The notes under the pieces were generated by a model, which was given only the letters and a program-made list of their open reading frames with translations, did no database searches and was not told the DNA's origin. Source: an uncultured Prevotella sp. (lineage in GTDB: Bacteria > Bacteroidota > Bacteroidia > Bacteroidales > Bacteroidaceae). Taken from it: a stretch of DNA of 64,000 nucleotides. Of this stretch, positions 25,869-34,293 are shown piece by piece (the first letter of the stretch is position 1; every line of letters starts with the position of its first letter). A program made the translations under genes and the position numbers. The stretch is from NCBI GenBank assembly GCA_945875635.1, contig CAMCLD010000007.1, forward strand, positions 1 through 64,000, written 5' to 3'.

Positions 25869-28241
25869 TCAGAAAGACATCTCTATTTTCTGAACCTCTT
25901 TATCACCAGGTTTGTAAAGATAGCCTGTACAGGTTTTGGAATCAACCCTGTATATTTTCTTCTCAACCTTGTCCCACTCAATCCTGTCAGTGCTCTGTGC
26001 CACCGGTGCATGGCATATAATACTACCATCCCTAACCAAAACAACACATGGAATCTTTCCAGCACTTATGGTTTGATAACCTCCTTCATATATTGTGCCA
26101 GTCTGATAGTCTATCCATTTGCCAGCTGGCAGATAAACAGTTCGGCTGTTGCCAGACTCAAGTAATGGAGCCACAAGAATCTGCGAACCGAACATATACT
26201 GGTCCTCACAAAGCCATGCTCCTGCATCTTCAGGAAATTCCACGAACAATGCCCTTACCATTGGTAAGCCTTGCTCTGTGCATAACTTAGCCTGCGCATA
26301 TACGTACGGCATGAGTTTGTATTTCATCTCAGCACACTCCCTAAATGCATCGGTGAAAGATTCACTTATGAGCCATGGCTCTGTAGGAGGAGCTCCGTGA
26401 GCACGTGTGTGTGATGACAGGAAGCCGAATGGCAGCCAGCGTCTGTACAAATCATCAGGACTCTCTGTTACGAAGCCTCCCATGTCGTGGCTCCAGAACG
26501 AGAAGCCAGACAATCCAAAGGAAAGTCCTCCACGCAAGTCTCCCAACATTCCTGTGCTACCAACATTATTAGTTGATGCGTCTCCTCCCCAATGTAGAGG
26601 ATATCTCTGAGAGCCTGCCCATGCACTCCTTGCCCATATTACACCCTCCTGATTCGGAGAACTGTTTCTGACAGCCTCCCATAGAGCCTTATTGTATCTC
26701 AAAGGATAAAGATTATGTTCATGGAATCCTGTCCTGCCATTTGCATATAGTCCGTTATAGGGAGCAGCCTCTCCAAAGTCACACTTAATGGCAGACACTC
26801 CCATCCTTATCAATTCCGATATCTTGTCTTGATACCACCTCACTGTATTTGGATTGCTGAAATCAAGAACAGCATCCTCATAGGGCATAGTGCCGTTGCT
26901 ATTTGTAACAGCAAGTCCGCCATCCACAATATCATTGAAGAATCTGTTCTTTGGAGTGAAATACGGCAACTGCCATAGACATGTGTGGAAACCATCTTTG
27001 GCAAGACTCTTGAGCATGGCAGAAGGATTTGGGAAACGTTCGGATGAGAATTTGTAGTCACATTGCCAATCGACGCCAAACCATCCTGTATCAAAATGTA
27101 TCACATCAGAAGGAATTTTCCTGTCACGAAGGTTTCGTGCAATGTCCAGCCCTTCTTTCTGCGAGAAATACGAAATACGACTCATCCATGTTCCGAATGT
27201 CCAAAGTGGGAGCATCGGACTTTTTCCCGTCACGTCAGTATATGCGTCTAGTATTTCCTTCGGACTTCCGAAGAATATAAAGAAGTCCATTGTCTCATCA
27301 CCCATGAACAGTCTCTGAGCACCAATATACGAAGCTCCGAAATCGCACGTGGCTGGTGCGCTGGTGTGCATGAAGACACCATATCCTCTGTTGCTGAAAA
27401 AGAATGGCACAGGCTTGTACATACCATCAGTCTCTGGTCCCTGAGGGTCAGTTACATAGAGATGTACTTTCTGCCCAACTTTGTTTAGCTGTGTGAAAGA
27501 CTCTCCACATCCATAAATACGCTCACCTGGCGACAGAAGGAAAACAGGGTTGATACTTCTTGAATTGTCACTTCCACGCTTTATAAAGTTGAATGGCAAT
27601 AGTTTTACCTGTGTAGAGTCGTTGTCAACGATGTGTCTTGTCTGTGTAAGAATCTTTCCTTTATCGTCACGCAACACGATGCGGAAAGGGTATTTCTGAA
27701 TTTCAAGTGTACCGCATGGGCTATTGTATGTTATAGCTTTCTCCCCTACCGTTGTGCTCCATCTGCCTCTTGCCATTCTGGCATTAGGGTTGATAGTCTC
27801 CTCTGCTATGAATTCCGGTGAGAACATCGGGTCGTTAGTCACATCCTCCTTTGGCAATACCGGAGAAGAATACAATGTGACACGCAAAGTGCGGTCATCG
27901 ATTGTTCTCACTCTTATCTTGAGATTCGGGTCATTGTCATATTCTGTATCAGGGAAGTCAAGAGTTTTCATCCTCACTGGCCAGTAACCATTGAGATTGA
28001 AAGCCTGACGTGGTGACAGGCGGTAGCGTTTCCAATTGACAAGTCCCTCACCCTTTTCTATGTTGAAAGACTCAATGCTGTCTGCAAGGAAATACGTATT
28101 TGCAAGGTCACTGAAATCAGTTGACATATCCTTGGCAAGATTCTGCAGATACTCTACTCCGGCATTCGTCTGTATCTGTGCCAATACATGGCATACCATG
28201 AATGACGCTATAGTTATTGATATTAGTTTTCTCATCATCAT
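25869..28241 (-). CDS. GH31 glycoside hydrolase, probable alpha-xylosidase
   Basis: A secreted family 31 enzyme of about 790 residues. The chosen start at 28241 (three Met in a row, then RKLISITIASFMVCHVLAQ) gives a good signal peptide. The frame is open further upstream, but that part lacks a signal. The order is a beta-sandwich N-domain, FTQLNKVGQKVHLY, PMLPLWTFGTWMSRISYFSQ, then the nucleophile block SAIKCDFGEAAP (Asp at about 485), which is close to the KTDFGE block of YicI-type alpha-xylosidases. The acid/base region is WGGDASTN, and GLSGFSFWSHDMGGF follows. It is the last gene of a three-hydrolase operon and likely removes alpha-xylose from xyloglucan-type oligosaccharides. The exact specificity is inferred. 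Confidence 0.88.
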   Translation of the reverse strand: MMMRKLISITIASFMVCHVLAQIQTNAGVEYLQNLAKDMSTDFSDLANTYFLADSIESFNIEKGEGLVNWKRYRLSPRQAFNLNGYWPVRMKTLDFPDTEYDNDPNLKIRVRTIDDRTLRVTLYSSPVLPKEDVTNDPMFSPEFIAEETINPNARMARGRWSTTVGEKAITYNSPCGTLEIQKYPFRIVLRDDKGKILTQTRHIVDNDSTQVKLLPFNFIKRGSDNSRSINPVFLLSPGERIYGCGESFTQLNKVGQKVHLYVTDPQGPETDGMYKPVPFFFSNRGYGVFMHTSAPATCDFGASYIGAQRLFMGDETMDFFIFFGSPKEILDAYTDVTGKSPMLPLWTFGTWMSRISYFSQKEGLDIARNLRDRKIPSDVIHFDTGWFGVDWQCDYKFSSERFPNPSAMLKSLAKDGFHTCLWQLPYFTPKNRFFNDIVDGGLAVTNSNGTMPYEDAVLDFSNPNTVRWYQDKISELIRMGVSAIKCDFGEAAPYNGLYANGRTGFHEHNLYPLRYNKALWEAVRNSSPNQEGVIWARSAWAGSQRYPLHWGGDASTNNVGSTGMLGDLRGGLSFGLSGFSFWSHDMGGFVTESPDDLYRRWLPFGFLSSHTRAHGAPPTEPWLISESFTDAFRECAEMKYKLMPYVYAQAKLCTEQGLPMVRALFVEFPEDAGAWLCEDQYMFGSQILVAPLLESGNSRTVYLPAGKWIDYQTGTIYEGGYQTISAGKIPCVVLVRDGSIICHAPVAQSTDRIEWDKVEKKIYRVDSKTCTGYLYKPGDKEVQKIEMSF

Positions 28242-28303
28242 AAAAATTTTACTTACGTTTCGCAAGTTCAGCACTTGCGGAACGTAAGTTACCATAATCA
28301 ATT

Positions 28304-30790
28304 TCATTTAGTTTCCAATACTACCTTGGCATCTTTCAGGTCAACACCTTTGGCTGTGACTGTAATCTGACCAGCTTCCTTTGATGACCTTACGACAACC
28401 ATACACTTTCCGAAAAATGCCTTACGATTGTCGGCTTTATAGCGTTCCATTGAGAACTGGCTTCCATTGTCAACACCTTCAATTCTTCCCTGTCCTTCCA
28501 CATTGAAGAATATCTGGTTCTCAGCGTTTGGACAGAGATTTCCATCCTTGTCAAGAACCTCAACGGTTATGAAAGAAAGGCTCTTGCCGTCAGCATTGAG
28601 GACTGTCTTGTCGGGTGTCAGACGTATTTGGCATGGAGAACCAGCCGTATTGATGGTCTTTTCTCCTACGACTTTCCCATCTTTCCTTGCCACAACCTTT
28701 ACCTGTCCTGGTTCATACTTCACTCTCCATGCTACATGGTATGGGGTAATGAGACTTCCTTTCTCTACAAGTCGTGTAGCATCACCAATCGGAGCATTGT
28801 CAACAGCCTTGGTCAATGTTCCCTGGCTCTTGCCGTTTATGAACAGCTCCACTTCGTCAGCATGGTTGTAATAACACCACATATCTATGTCCTGACCAGG
28901 TATCCAGTTCCAGTGAGGGAACAGATGCAGCACATCCTTGTCTGTCCATTCACTCTGATACATATAATATACATCTTTCGGGAAACCTGCAAGGTCAATA
29001 ATTCCGAAATAGCTACTGTGTGCTGGGAATCCATAAGGAGTAGGTTCGCCAATATAGTCCCATCCCGTCCAAATGAACTGACCTCCGCAATATGGTGTGT
29101 TCTTCACTATATCCCATGTCTGCTCGTGTGTACTGCTCCATGGAGCATGCATGTTGTCGTAACTGCTGCACATGAACGTAGGATCTGTGAATGGAAGGTC
29201 CCATCTCTCTGGCGCAATATTAATCTTGTCGCTTGGCATTCCATAATAACCCCTTGTCTGGAGTGCAGAAACGCTCTCTGTCATGATAAACGGTTTTCCA
29301 GGAAAGTTCTTTGGAACATCCTTTATCCACTGTCTATGATAGTTGAAACCAATTAAGTCAATAGCTCCACTTTTAAAGAGATGGTTATTAGGGTCTGGCT
29401 CGTTGCATCCTGCTGTCACAGGTCTTGTCGTGTCATAATGCTTGATAATCTCTGCCAGATGTTGAGTAAGAAGAGAATTGACACTTAATTCACCGTCTTT
29501 GGCAAGTGTGGAAGCGTCATGCCCTGCATTAAGTATTAGGTTTGCCTGTTCAAGGGTAAGTGTGTCAGCGTCAGCTGACGACCACTGCTCAAGGACCTCA
29601 TTACCAATACTCCACATAAGGATGCAGGGATGGTTGCGGTCGCGCACTACAAGGTCTGTCAGGTCACGCTCATGCCATTCGTCAAAGAATCGGGCATAGT
29701 CGTTCTGTGTCTTTTTGCGTCTCCACATATCAAAGGATTCGTCCATAACGATGAACCCCATTGAGTCACACATATTCAGAAGTTCTGGGGCAGGTGGATT
29801 GTGGGAGCTACGAATAGAATTGACTCCCATTTCTCTCAACAAAGTGAGTTTTCTGTGCAGGGCATCCTCATTAAAAGCAGAACCAAGGCAACCGAAATCA
29901 TGATGTTCACACACACCGTTTATTTTCATAGACTTGCCATTAAGGCTAAAACCTTTTTCTGCATCAAAACAGAAAGTGCGGAATCCTGTAGTCGTCCACT
30001 CCTCGTCAACGACTTTTCCACTTGCAATAACCCTCGTTCGTAGTTTGTAAAGATATGGAGACTCAACCGACCATAGAGACGGTTTGTTTACTGTCAGTAC
30101 GCAGTTCTCACCTACTCCCTTTGCCACCTGGCGACCAGAAGCATCATACAGCACATTCTCAACTTTTCCTTTTCCTTCTATGGCAACACTTACCTTAAGA
30201 GTACCTTTAGACTTTCTCACCGTGCTTTCTACCCCTACACCCCAATGAGCGATATGAGTAGAATGGCTACGTGTGAGCCACACATGACGATAGATGCCAC
30301 AACCACTGTACCATCTCGAATTAGGTTGGTCACTATTGTCAACCTTCACAGCGACGACATTGTCACCACCTTTTATTATATATGGTGTAATATCGTATTC
30401 GAAACTACTGTAACCATATGGGCGAAAACCAACCTTATTGCCATTGACATATACAGTGGAGTTCATATATACTCCGTCAAACTCTATGAAGTATTTCTCA
30501 TAGCCATCATTGCTGTCAATCGTAAAATGCTTTCGATACCAGCCAATACCTCCGGGCAGTGCGCCACCTCCTGCACCAGACTTATTGGATGAAGAGAAAT
30601 CGCCTTCTGCAGCCCAGTCATGCGGAACATCAAGCTTACGCCATGACGAGTCGTCATATCCAACAGCAGACATTCTGTCCTCATTGCCAAGGACAAAGAG
30701 CCAATCACAATCGAAATTCTGTCTATTCCGAGCAAAAGATGTGGATGCTACACATAGAAACAGAAATAGAAATGCTAATTTATTCTTCAT
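28304..30790 (-). CDS. GH2 glycoside hydrolase, probable beta-galactosidase
   Basis: A secreted enzyme of 828 residues with a signal peptide (MKNKLAFLFLFLCVASTSFA). The layout is that of family 2: a sugar-binding jelly-roll (DVPHDWAAEGDF, GIGWYRKHF), an immunoglobulin-like domain, then the catalytic barrel with GVCEHHDFGCLG, SSHNPPAPELL, the acid/base block WSIGNEV (Glu about 395) and the nucleophile block FIMTESVSA (Glu about 504). C-terminal Ig-like domains follow (DKTVLNADGKSLSFITVEV), as in many Bacteroidetes beta-galactosidases. It is 63 bases upstream of the first GH31 gene's start and 10 bases downstream of the second, so the three are one operon. Beta-1,2-galactose on xyloglucan side chains is a reasonable substrate. 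Confidence 0.9.
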   Translation of the reverse strand: MKNKLAFLFLFLCVASTSFARNRQNFDCDWLFVLGNEDRMSAVGYDDSSWRKLDVPHDWAAEGDFSSSNKSGAGGGALPGGIGWYRKHFTIDSNDGYEKYFIEFDGVYMNSTVYVNGNKVGFRPYGYSSFEYDITPYIIKGGDNVVAVKVDNSDQPNSRWYSGCGIYRHVWLTRSHSTHIAHWGVGVESTVRKSKGTLKVSVAIEGKGKVENVLYDASGRQVAKGVGENCVLTVNKPSLWSVESPYLYKLRTRVIASGKVVDEEWTTTGFRTFCFDAEKGFSLNGKSMKINGVCEHHDFGCLGSAFNEDALHRKLTLLREMGVNSIRSSHNPPAPELLNMCDSMGFIVMDESFDMWRRKKTQNDYARFFDEWHERDLTDLVVRDRNHPCILMWSIGNEVLEQWSSADADTLTLEQANLILNAGHDASTLAKDGELSVNSLLTQHLAEIIKHYDTTRPVTAGCNEPDPNNHLFKSGAIDLIGFNYHRQWIKDVPKNFPGKPFIMTESVSALQTRGYYGMPSDKINIAPERWDLPFTDPTFMCSSYDNMHAPWSSTHEQTWDIVKNTPYCGGQFIWTGWDYIGEPTPYGFPAHSSYFGIIDLAGFPKDVYYMYQSEWTDKDVLHLFPHWNWIPGQDIDMWCYYNHADEVELFINGKSQGTLTKAVDNAPIGDATRLVEKGSLITPYHVAWRVKYEPGQVKVVARKDGKVVGEKTINTAGSPCQIRLTPDKTVLNADGKSLSFITVEVLDKDGNLCPNAENQIFFNVEGQGRIEGVDNGSQFSMERYKADNRKAFFGKCMVVVRSSKEAGQITVTAKGVDLKDAKVVLETK

Positions 30791-30799
30791 AATTCAAAT

Positions 30800-33742
30800 T
30801 TAAAATAGTTTCACTTTCAACTCCTTACCATCATAATTGACCATCTTGCCAGAAGGATTGTCAAGGTTGAGAGCCTTAGGCTCTGACTTACCAACGAGCA
30901 CGATGTTGAAACGGCGCGTCTTGAGCATACCATTGAAAGCACCCAGACGTTTGCCAAATACAACCTCCTTGGCAGAATCGTCATAAGTAATATCTATGGT
31001 TGAATACTTGCCCTTTTCATAATTATAGTTTGTTCCTTCGTCCTCATATATCTGGAACTTGCCATCTGCACCTTCATATATATAAAGATTGATGAGCTCA
31101 GCTGGCTTTTCATCGCACCACTCCATCTCCGGACCGAAAGGAATTATCGCACCTTCACGCACATATACCGGAATTCTCTCATATGGCGCATCAACAATAA
31201 GAGTCTGTCCACCATTAACATGTTCACCGGTGTAAAGGTCATACCAGCCCGTCTGTTTCGGGAAATATACCTGTCGGTTACGTGCCTTGTAAGTACCCAC
31301 AGGACATGCCATAAACGCAGGACCAAACATCCACTGGTCCTTAATGTCTTTCACATTCTCATCTCCATTGAAGTCCATTATGAGTGCCCTCATTAAAGTA
31401 TAGTCATTGAAATGTGCCCAGCCAGCCATCGAATACAGATAAGGCATCATGCGATAGCGAAGCTTGTCATAATAAACTATAGTCTGGTAGCATGGGTGAT
31501 TGTCTGGTGCTATGTTCCATACTTCACGAAGAGGCCACTGTCCATGCGCCCTGTAAAGTGGTATAAAGCATCCGAATTGATTCCAGCGCGCCTGAAGCTC
31601 TCTCCATTCGTTCAGGTCTGCATTCTCAACACCAGAATTGTCAAACAACTGCTGTGCTGCAACATATCTGTTCTCTACACAGAATCCTCCCTGGTCCATA
31701 CCCCAGAAAGGAAGACCACTTATACAATAGTTCAAGCCAGCAGTCATCTGTGCTCTCAGGTCCTCCCAACGTGTTGCTATGTCACCACTCCATGTAGCTG
31801 TGCTGTATCTCTGTTCTCCTGCAAATCCACTACGCGTTAGCAGGAACACCCTCTGATTTGGAGCCACGCTGCGCTGTCCGTTATATATGGCATCAGCATT
31901 GACGATGCTGTAAGCGTTGAAATATTCTGTTGATGAACCAAGAGCAGTAGGACCGCTAAGAGCCTTGCGATACCACATTGGCGTACAGTCACGGACATTA
32001 GGTTCCGAAGCATCCATCCACCATGCGTCTATGCCTCTGTTGTATTTTGTGAAGAGATTGTCATTCATCTGACGCCAGAACATTTTGCGTGCTCCTGCAT
32101 CGTATGCGTCATAGAAAGAACCGCGATAGCCAAGCCAGTCATGTATGTCGTCAGTTATTGCCTGATGATAAATCCATCCCTTTGCATCCAGTTCCTTGTA
32201 ATTGTCAACGGTATCATAGAACTTTGGCCATACGGAAATCATGAAACGTCCGTTCATGGCGTGTACGCTGTCAAGCATAGCCTGTGGATTGGGGTATCTT
32301 GAAGCCTCGAAAGTATGGTCTCCCCATGAGTCAAGCTTCCAGTAGTTCCAGTCCTGTACAATGTTATCAACAGGAATATGTCGTTTGCGGAACTCGGCAA
32401 GCGTCTCCTCTATCTCTGCGCTACTCTTATATCTTTCTCTGCTCTGCCAGAATCCAAGAACCCATTTTGGATAAACAGGAGCCTTGCCTGTAAGTGTGCG
32501 ATAGCCCGATATTATCTGGTCGAAATTATTACCTGAAATGAAATAATAGTCCATGTCACGGCTCATCTCGCTCCAGATGTTAAGGTCTCCACGTTCCTTT
32601 GCGTTGCGAGGTTCAGCCACACGCAATCCGCAATATGACACATCGCCATCCGGCTGCCATTCTATGCGTATCTGTGTCTTGGTTCCCTTTACAAGAGGAG
32701 CTGTAAACTTCCATGAATTTGGGTTCCAGGCTGTGCGCCATCTCTCGCTAACGACTTCCTTTCCTCCGATATAGACTTTCACATATCCGGCATAATACAG
32801 AATAAACTGGTATGTCTCTGTAACCGGAGCCTCAATGAACCCTTCATAAACTACATTGGAACCATTGAGATTAAAACCTTTAGGAAGATTCTGTATGCCA
32901 CCATTGTCTGTAGCGTTGCATACAGCCGATGTCTCAGGCATGGCATACTCAAAATACAAGGAGTCCTCTCCACGTACCAGTTTATTGCCGTTCTTGTCAA
33001 TATACGTTCCTGTCAGACATCCCTTCTTTCCAGTCCTGTCATATAGAGTAAATGCCCTGTTGAGCTGGAGATAGTCATCAGGATTGCCAAAGCGGCAATA
33101 AGAATAACTGTCCCAAAGAATTCCATAATTCCTTGAACTAAGCACAAAAGGTACACTCACCTTGGTGTTGTATTGGAATAGGTCTTCATTCTTGCCTTTC
33201 ATGTTGAGTTCCTCTGACTGATGCTGTCCCAGTCCGTAGAAAGCCTCATCAGAAGGACTGTCGAAAGAAGCATGCCAAGTCCATGCATTGCGTTCCTTGT
33301 CCGTAAGCGTTCCTATTCCTATCTCCCTTTCCGGCACGGTGAATGGTGTGAATGTCTTACCGCCCTTAACTTTCTCACTCAGCAGTGTCTTGCCATTTGC
33401 ATCAAAGAACTGTACTCTTCCGGTTTCTGTATTGACGACAGCCCTAACAGAAGCAGTGCTGACTTCTACATTCCCATCCTTCTGTTCAACATTGAAGGCT
33501 GAATACTTCTTCTGAGGCACGATGATAAGACTCGTCTTCTCTGGGAACTGCGTCTCTGCTGTGGCCTGAACCCTTATAATGTTCTTACCAATAACCTGCA
33601 GTCTCACCATTTTAGAGCCATTGTCAGCTGGACTCTTCACCGGAATTGTTACATAATTGTCTTTAGTCGTGTAGTCGGCTGCGCTAACTACAGCAACAGC
33701 CATCGCAGCAATGGCAATGGCAATCGGTTTTAGGATTCTCAT
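30800..33742 (-). CDS. GH31 glycoside hydrolase with a PA14 insertion, probable alpha-xylosidase
   Basis: A secreted family 31 enzyme of 980 residues, with a signal peptide (IAIAIAAMAVAVVSAA). After the N-terminal beta-sandwich a PA14 domain is inserted at about residues 245-380 (LNGSNVVYEGFIEAPVTETY, YYAGYVKVYIGGKEVV). The barrel follows with VYPKWVLGFWQSRERYKS, the nucleophile block DAWWMDASEPN (Asp about 576), SATWSGDIATRWEDL and GLPFWGMDQGGF. This is the layout of the PA14-bearing alpha-xylosidase in the Bacteroides ovatus xyloglucan locus, which supports a role on xyloglucan oligosaccharides. It is the first gene of the operon. Confidence 0.92.
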   Translation of the reverse strand: MRILKPIAIAIAAMAVAVVSAADYTTKDNYVTIPVKSPADNGSKMVRLQVIGKNIIRVQATAETQFPEKTSLIIVPQKKYSAFNVEQKDGNVEVSTASVRAVVNTETGRVQFFDANGKTLLSEKVKGGKTFTPFTVPEREIGIGTLTDKERNAWTWHASFDSPSDEAFYGLGQHQSEELNMKGKNEDLFQYNTKVSVPFVLSSRNYGILWDSYSYCRFGNPDDYLQLNRAFTLYDRTGKKGCLTGTYIDKNGNKLVRGEDSLYFEYAMPETSAVCNATDNGGIQNLPKGFNLNGSNVVYEGFIEAPVTETYQFILYYAGYVKVYIGGKEVVSERWRTAWNPNSWKFTAPLVKGTKTQIRIEWQPDGDVSYCGLRVAEPRNAKERGDLNIWSEMSRDMDYYFISGNNFDQIISGYRTLTGKAPVYPKWVLGFWQSRERYKSSAEIEETLAEFRKRHIPVDNIVQDWNYWKLDSWGDHTFEASRYPNPQAMLDSVHAMNGRFMISVWPKFYDTVDNYKELDAKGWIYHQAITDDIHDWLGYRGSFYDAYDAGARKMFWRQMNDNLFTKYNRGIDAWWMDASEPNVRDCTPMWYRKALSGPTALGSSTEYFNAYSIVNADAIYNGQRSVAPNQRVFLLTRSGFAGEQRYSTATWSGDIATRWEDLRAQMTAGLNYCISGLPFWGMDQGGFCVENRYVAAQQLFDNSGVENADLNEWRELQARWNQFGCFIPLYRAHGQWPLREVWNIAPDNHPCYQTIVYYDKLRYRMMPYLYSMAGWAHFNDYTLMRALIMDFNGDENVKDIKDQWMFGPAFMACPVGTYKARNRQVYFPKQTGWYDLYTGEHVNGGQTLIVDAPYERIPVYVREGAIIPFGPEMEWCDEKPAELINLYIYEGADGKFQIYEDEGTNYNYEKGKYSTIDITYDDSAKEVVFGKRLGAFNGMLKTRRFNIVLVGKSEPKALNLDNPSGKMVNYDGKELKVKLF

Positions 33743-33890
33743 GATTATATAGTTTTATAGTTTATAGCCAAATTTCACAAACAGATTAGTCTCATAGATG
33801 TATAATAAATTTTGATTTTTCACTGGTGTTGCGATTCAAGTTTTTAGAATAACATTTACATAATCAGTACAATGGTATCAGCGAACACTT

Positions 33891-34050
33891 TTGCAAAGAT
33901 AATGAAAGTCGAGTGCAGAAGCATCAAGCTTACTTGAATGTTATGCCGAACCGATGGAGCAGCGAGTGGAGAGCTGAGCTTGCTCAAGCTATCCCGAGTC
34001 GCAACAGAGGACGACGAAGTCAAATGCAGCTTATCCTATGCAAAGATAAG
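33891..34050. repeat. Intergenic repeat R3, long copy
   Basis: About 160 bases beginning TTGCAAAGATAATGAAAGTC and containing GAGTGCAGAAGCATCAAGCT, TGAATGTTATGCCGA and GCAGCTTATCCTATGCAAAG. A shorter copy with an internal deletion lies at 39619-39707 in the same orientation. Both ends carry GCAAAGATAA, whose complement TTATCTTTGC is a good -7 box. Confidence 0.75.
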
Positions 34051-34099
34051 AAAAATAATGCGAATGCCATAACTTTTCCCAACAAAAAAGTATGGTTAC

Positions 34100-34280
34100 T
34101 CAAGTTTCGCATGTCTTCGACATGCTGTCAGGAGTTTCCTTGAGCTTTGCGAAAAAACGAGTTGACAAGTCAACAAGTTGCTACTCTTCTTGTTTGAATT
34201 TGTCAATGACCAGAGCAACAAATAACTTGTTGACTTGTCAACTTGTTAACTCTGAGCAAGTTTTAACTTGCGAAACTTGA
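34100..34280. repeat. Intergenic repeat R1, complete copy with terminal inverted repeats
   Basis: The most complete R1 copy in the window. It begins TCAAGTTTCGCA and ends TGCGAAACTTGA, which are perfect 12-bp terminal inverted repeats. Inside are CATGTCTTCGACATG and the large inverted pair AGTTGACAAGTCAACAAGTT / AACTTGTTGACTTGTCAACT. No transposase or reading frame is present. Confidence 0.85.
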
Positions 34281-34293
34281 ATATGGTTACATA

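Larger units (their letters stand above)
33743..34293. other. Intergenic region upstream of the hydrolase operon
   Basis: No gene is seen. It contains, in order from the operon start, an A/T-rich stretch with the operon's likely promoter, one copy of repeat R3 (33891-34050) and a full copy of repeat R1 (34100-34280). On the minus strand a TATCTTTG box lies at 33901-33894, inside the R3 end, and could serve as -7 box for the operon. Confidence 0.6.

Noticed and set aside
28628..29356. 242-codon open frame on the plus strand
   Set aside because: It lies entirely antisense to the GH2 gene, which has clear family motifs. No promoter or family character in the antisense frame.
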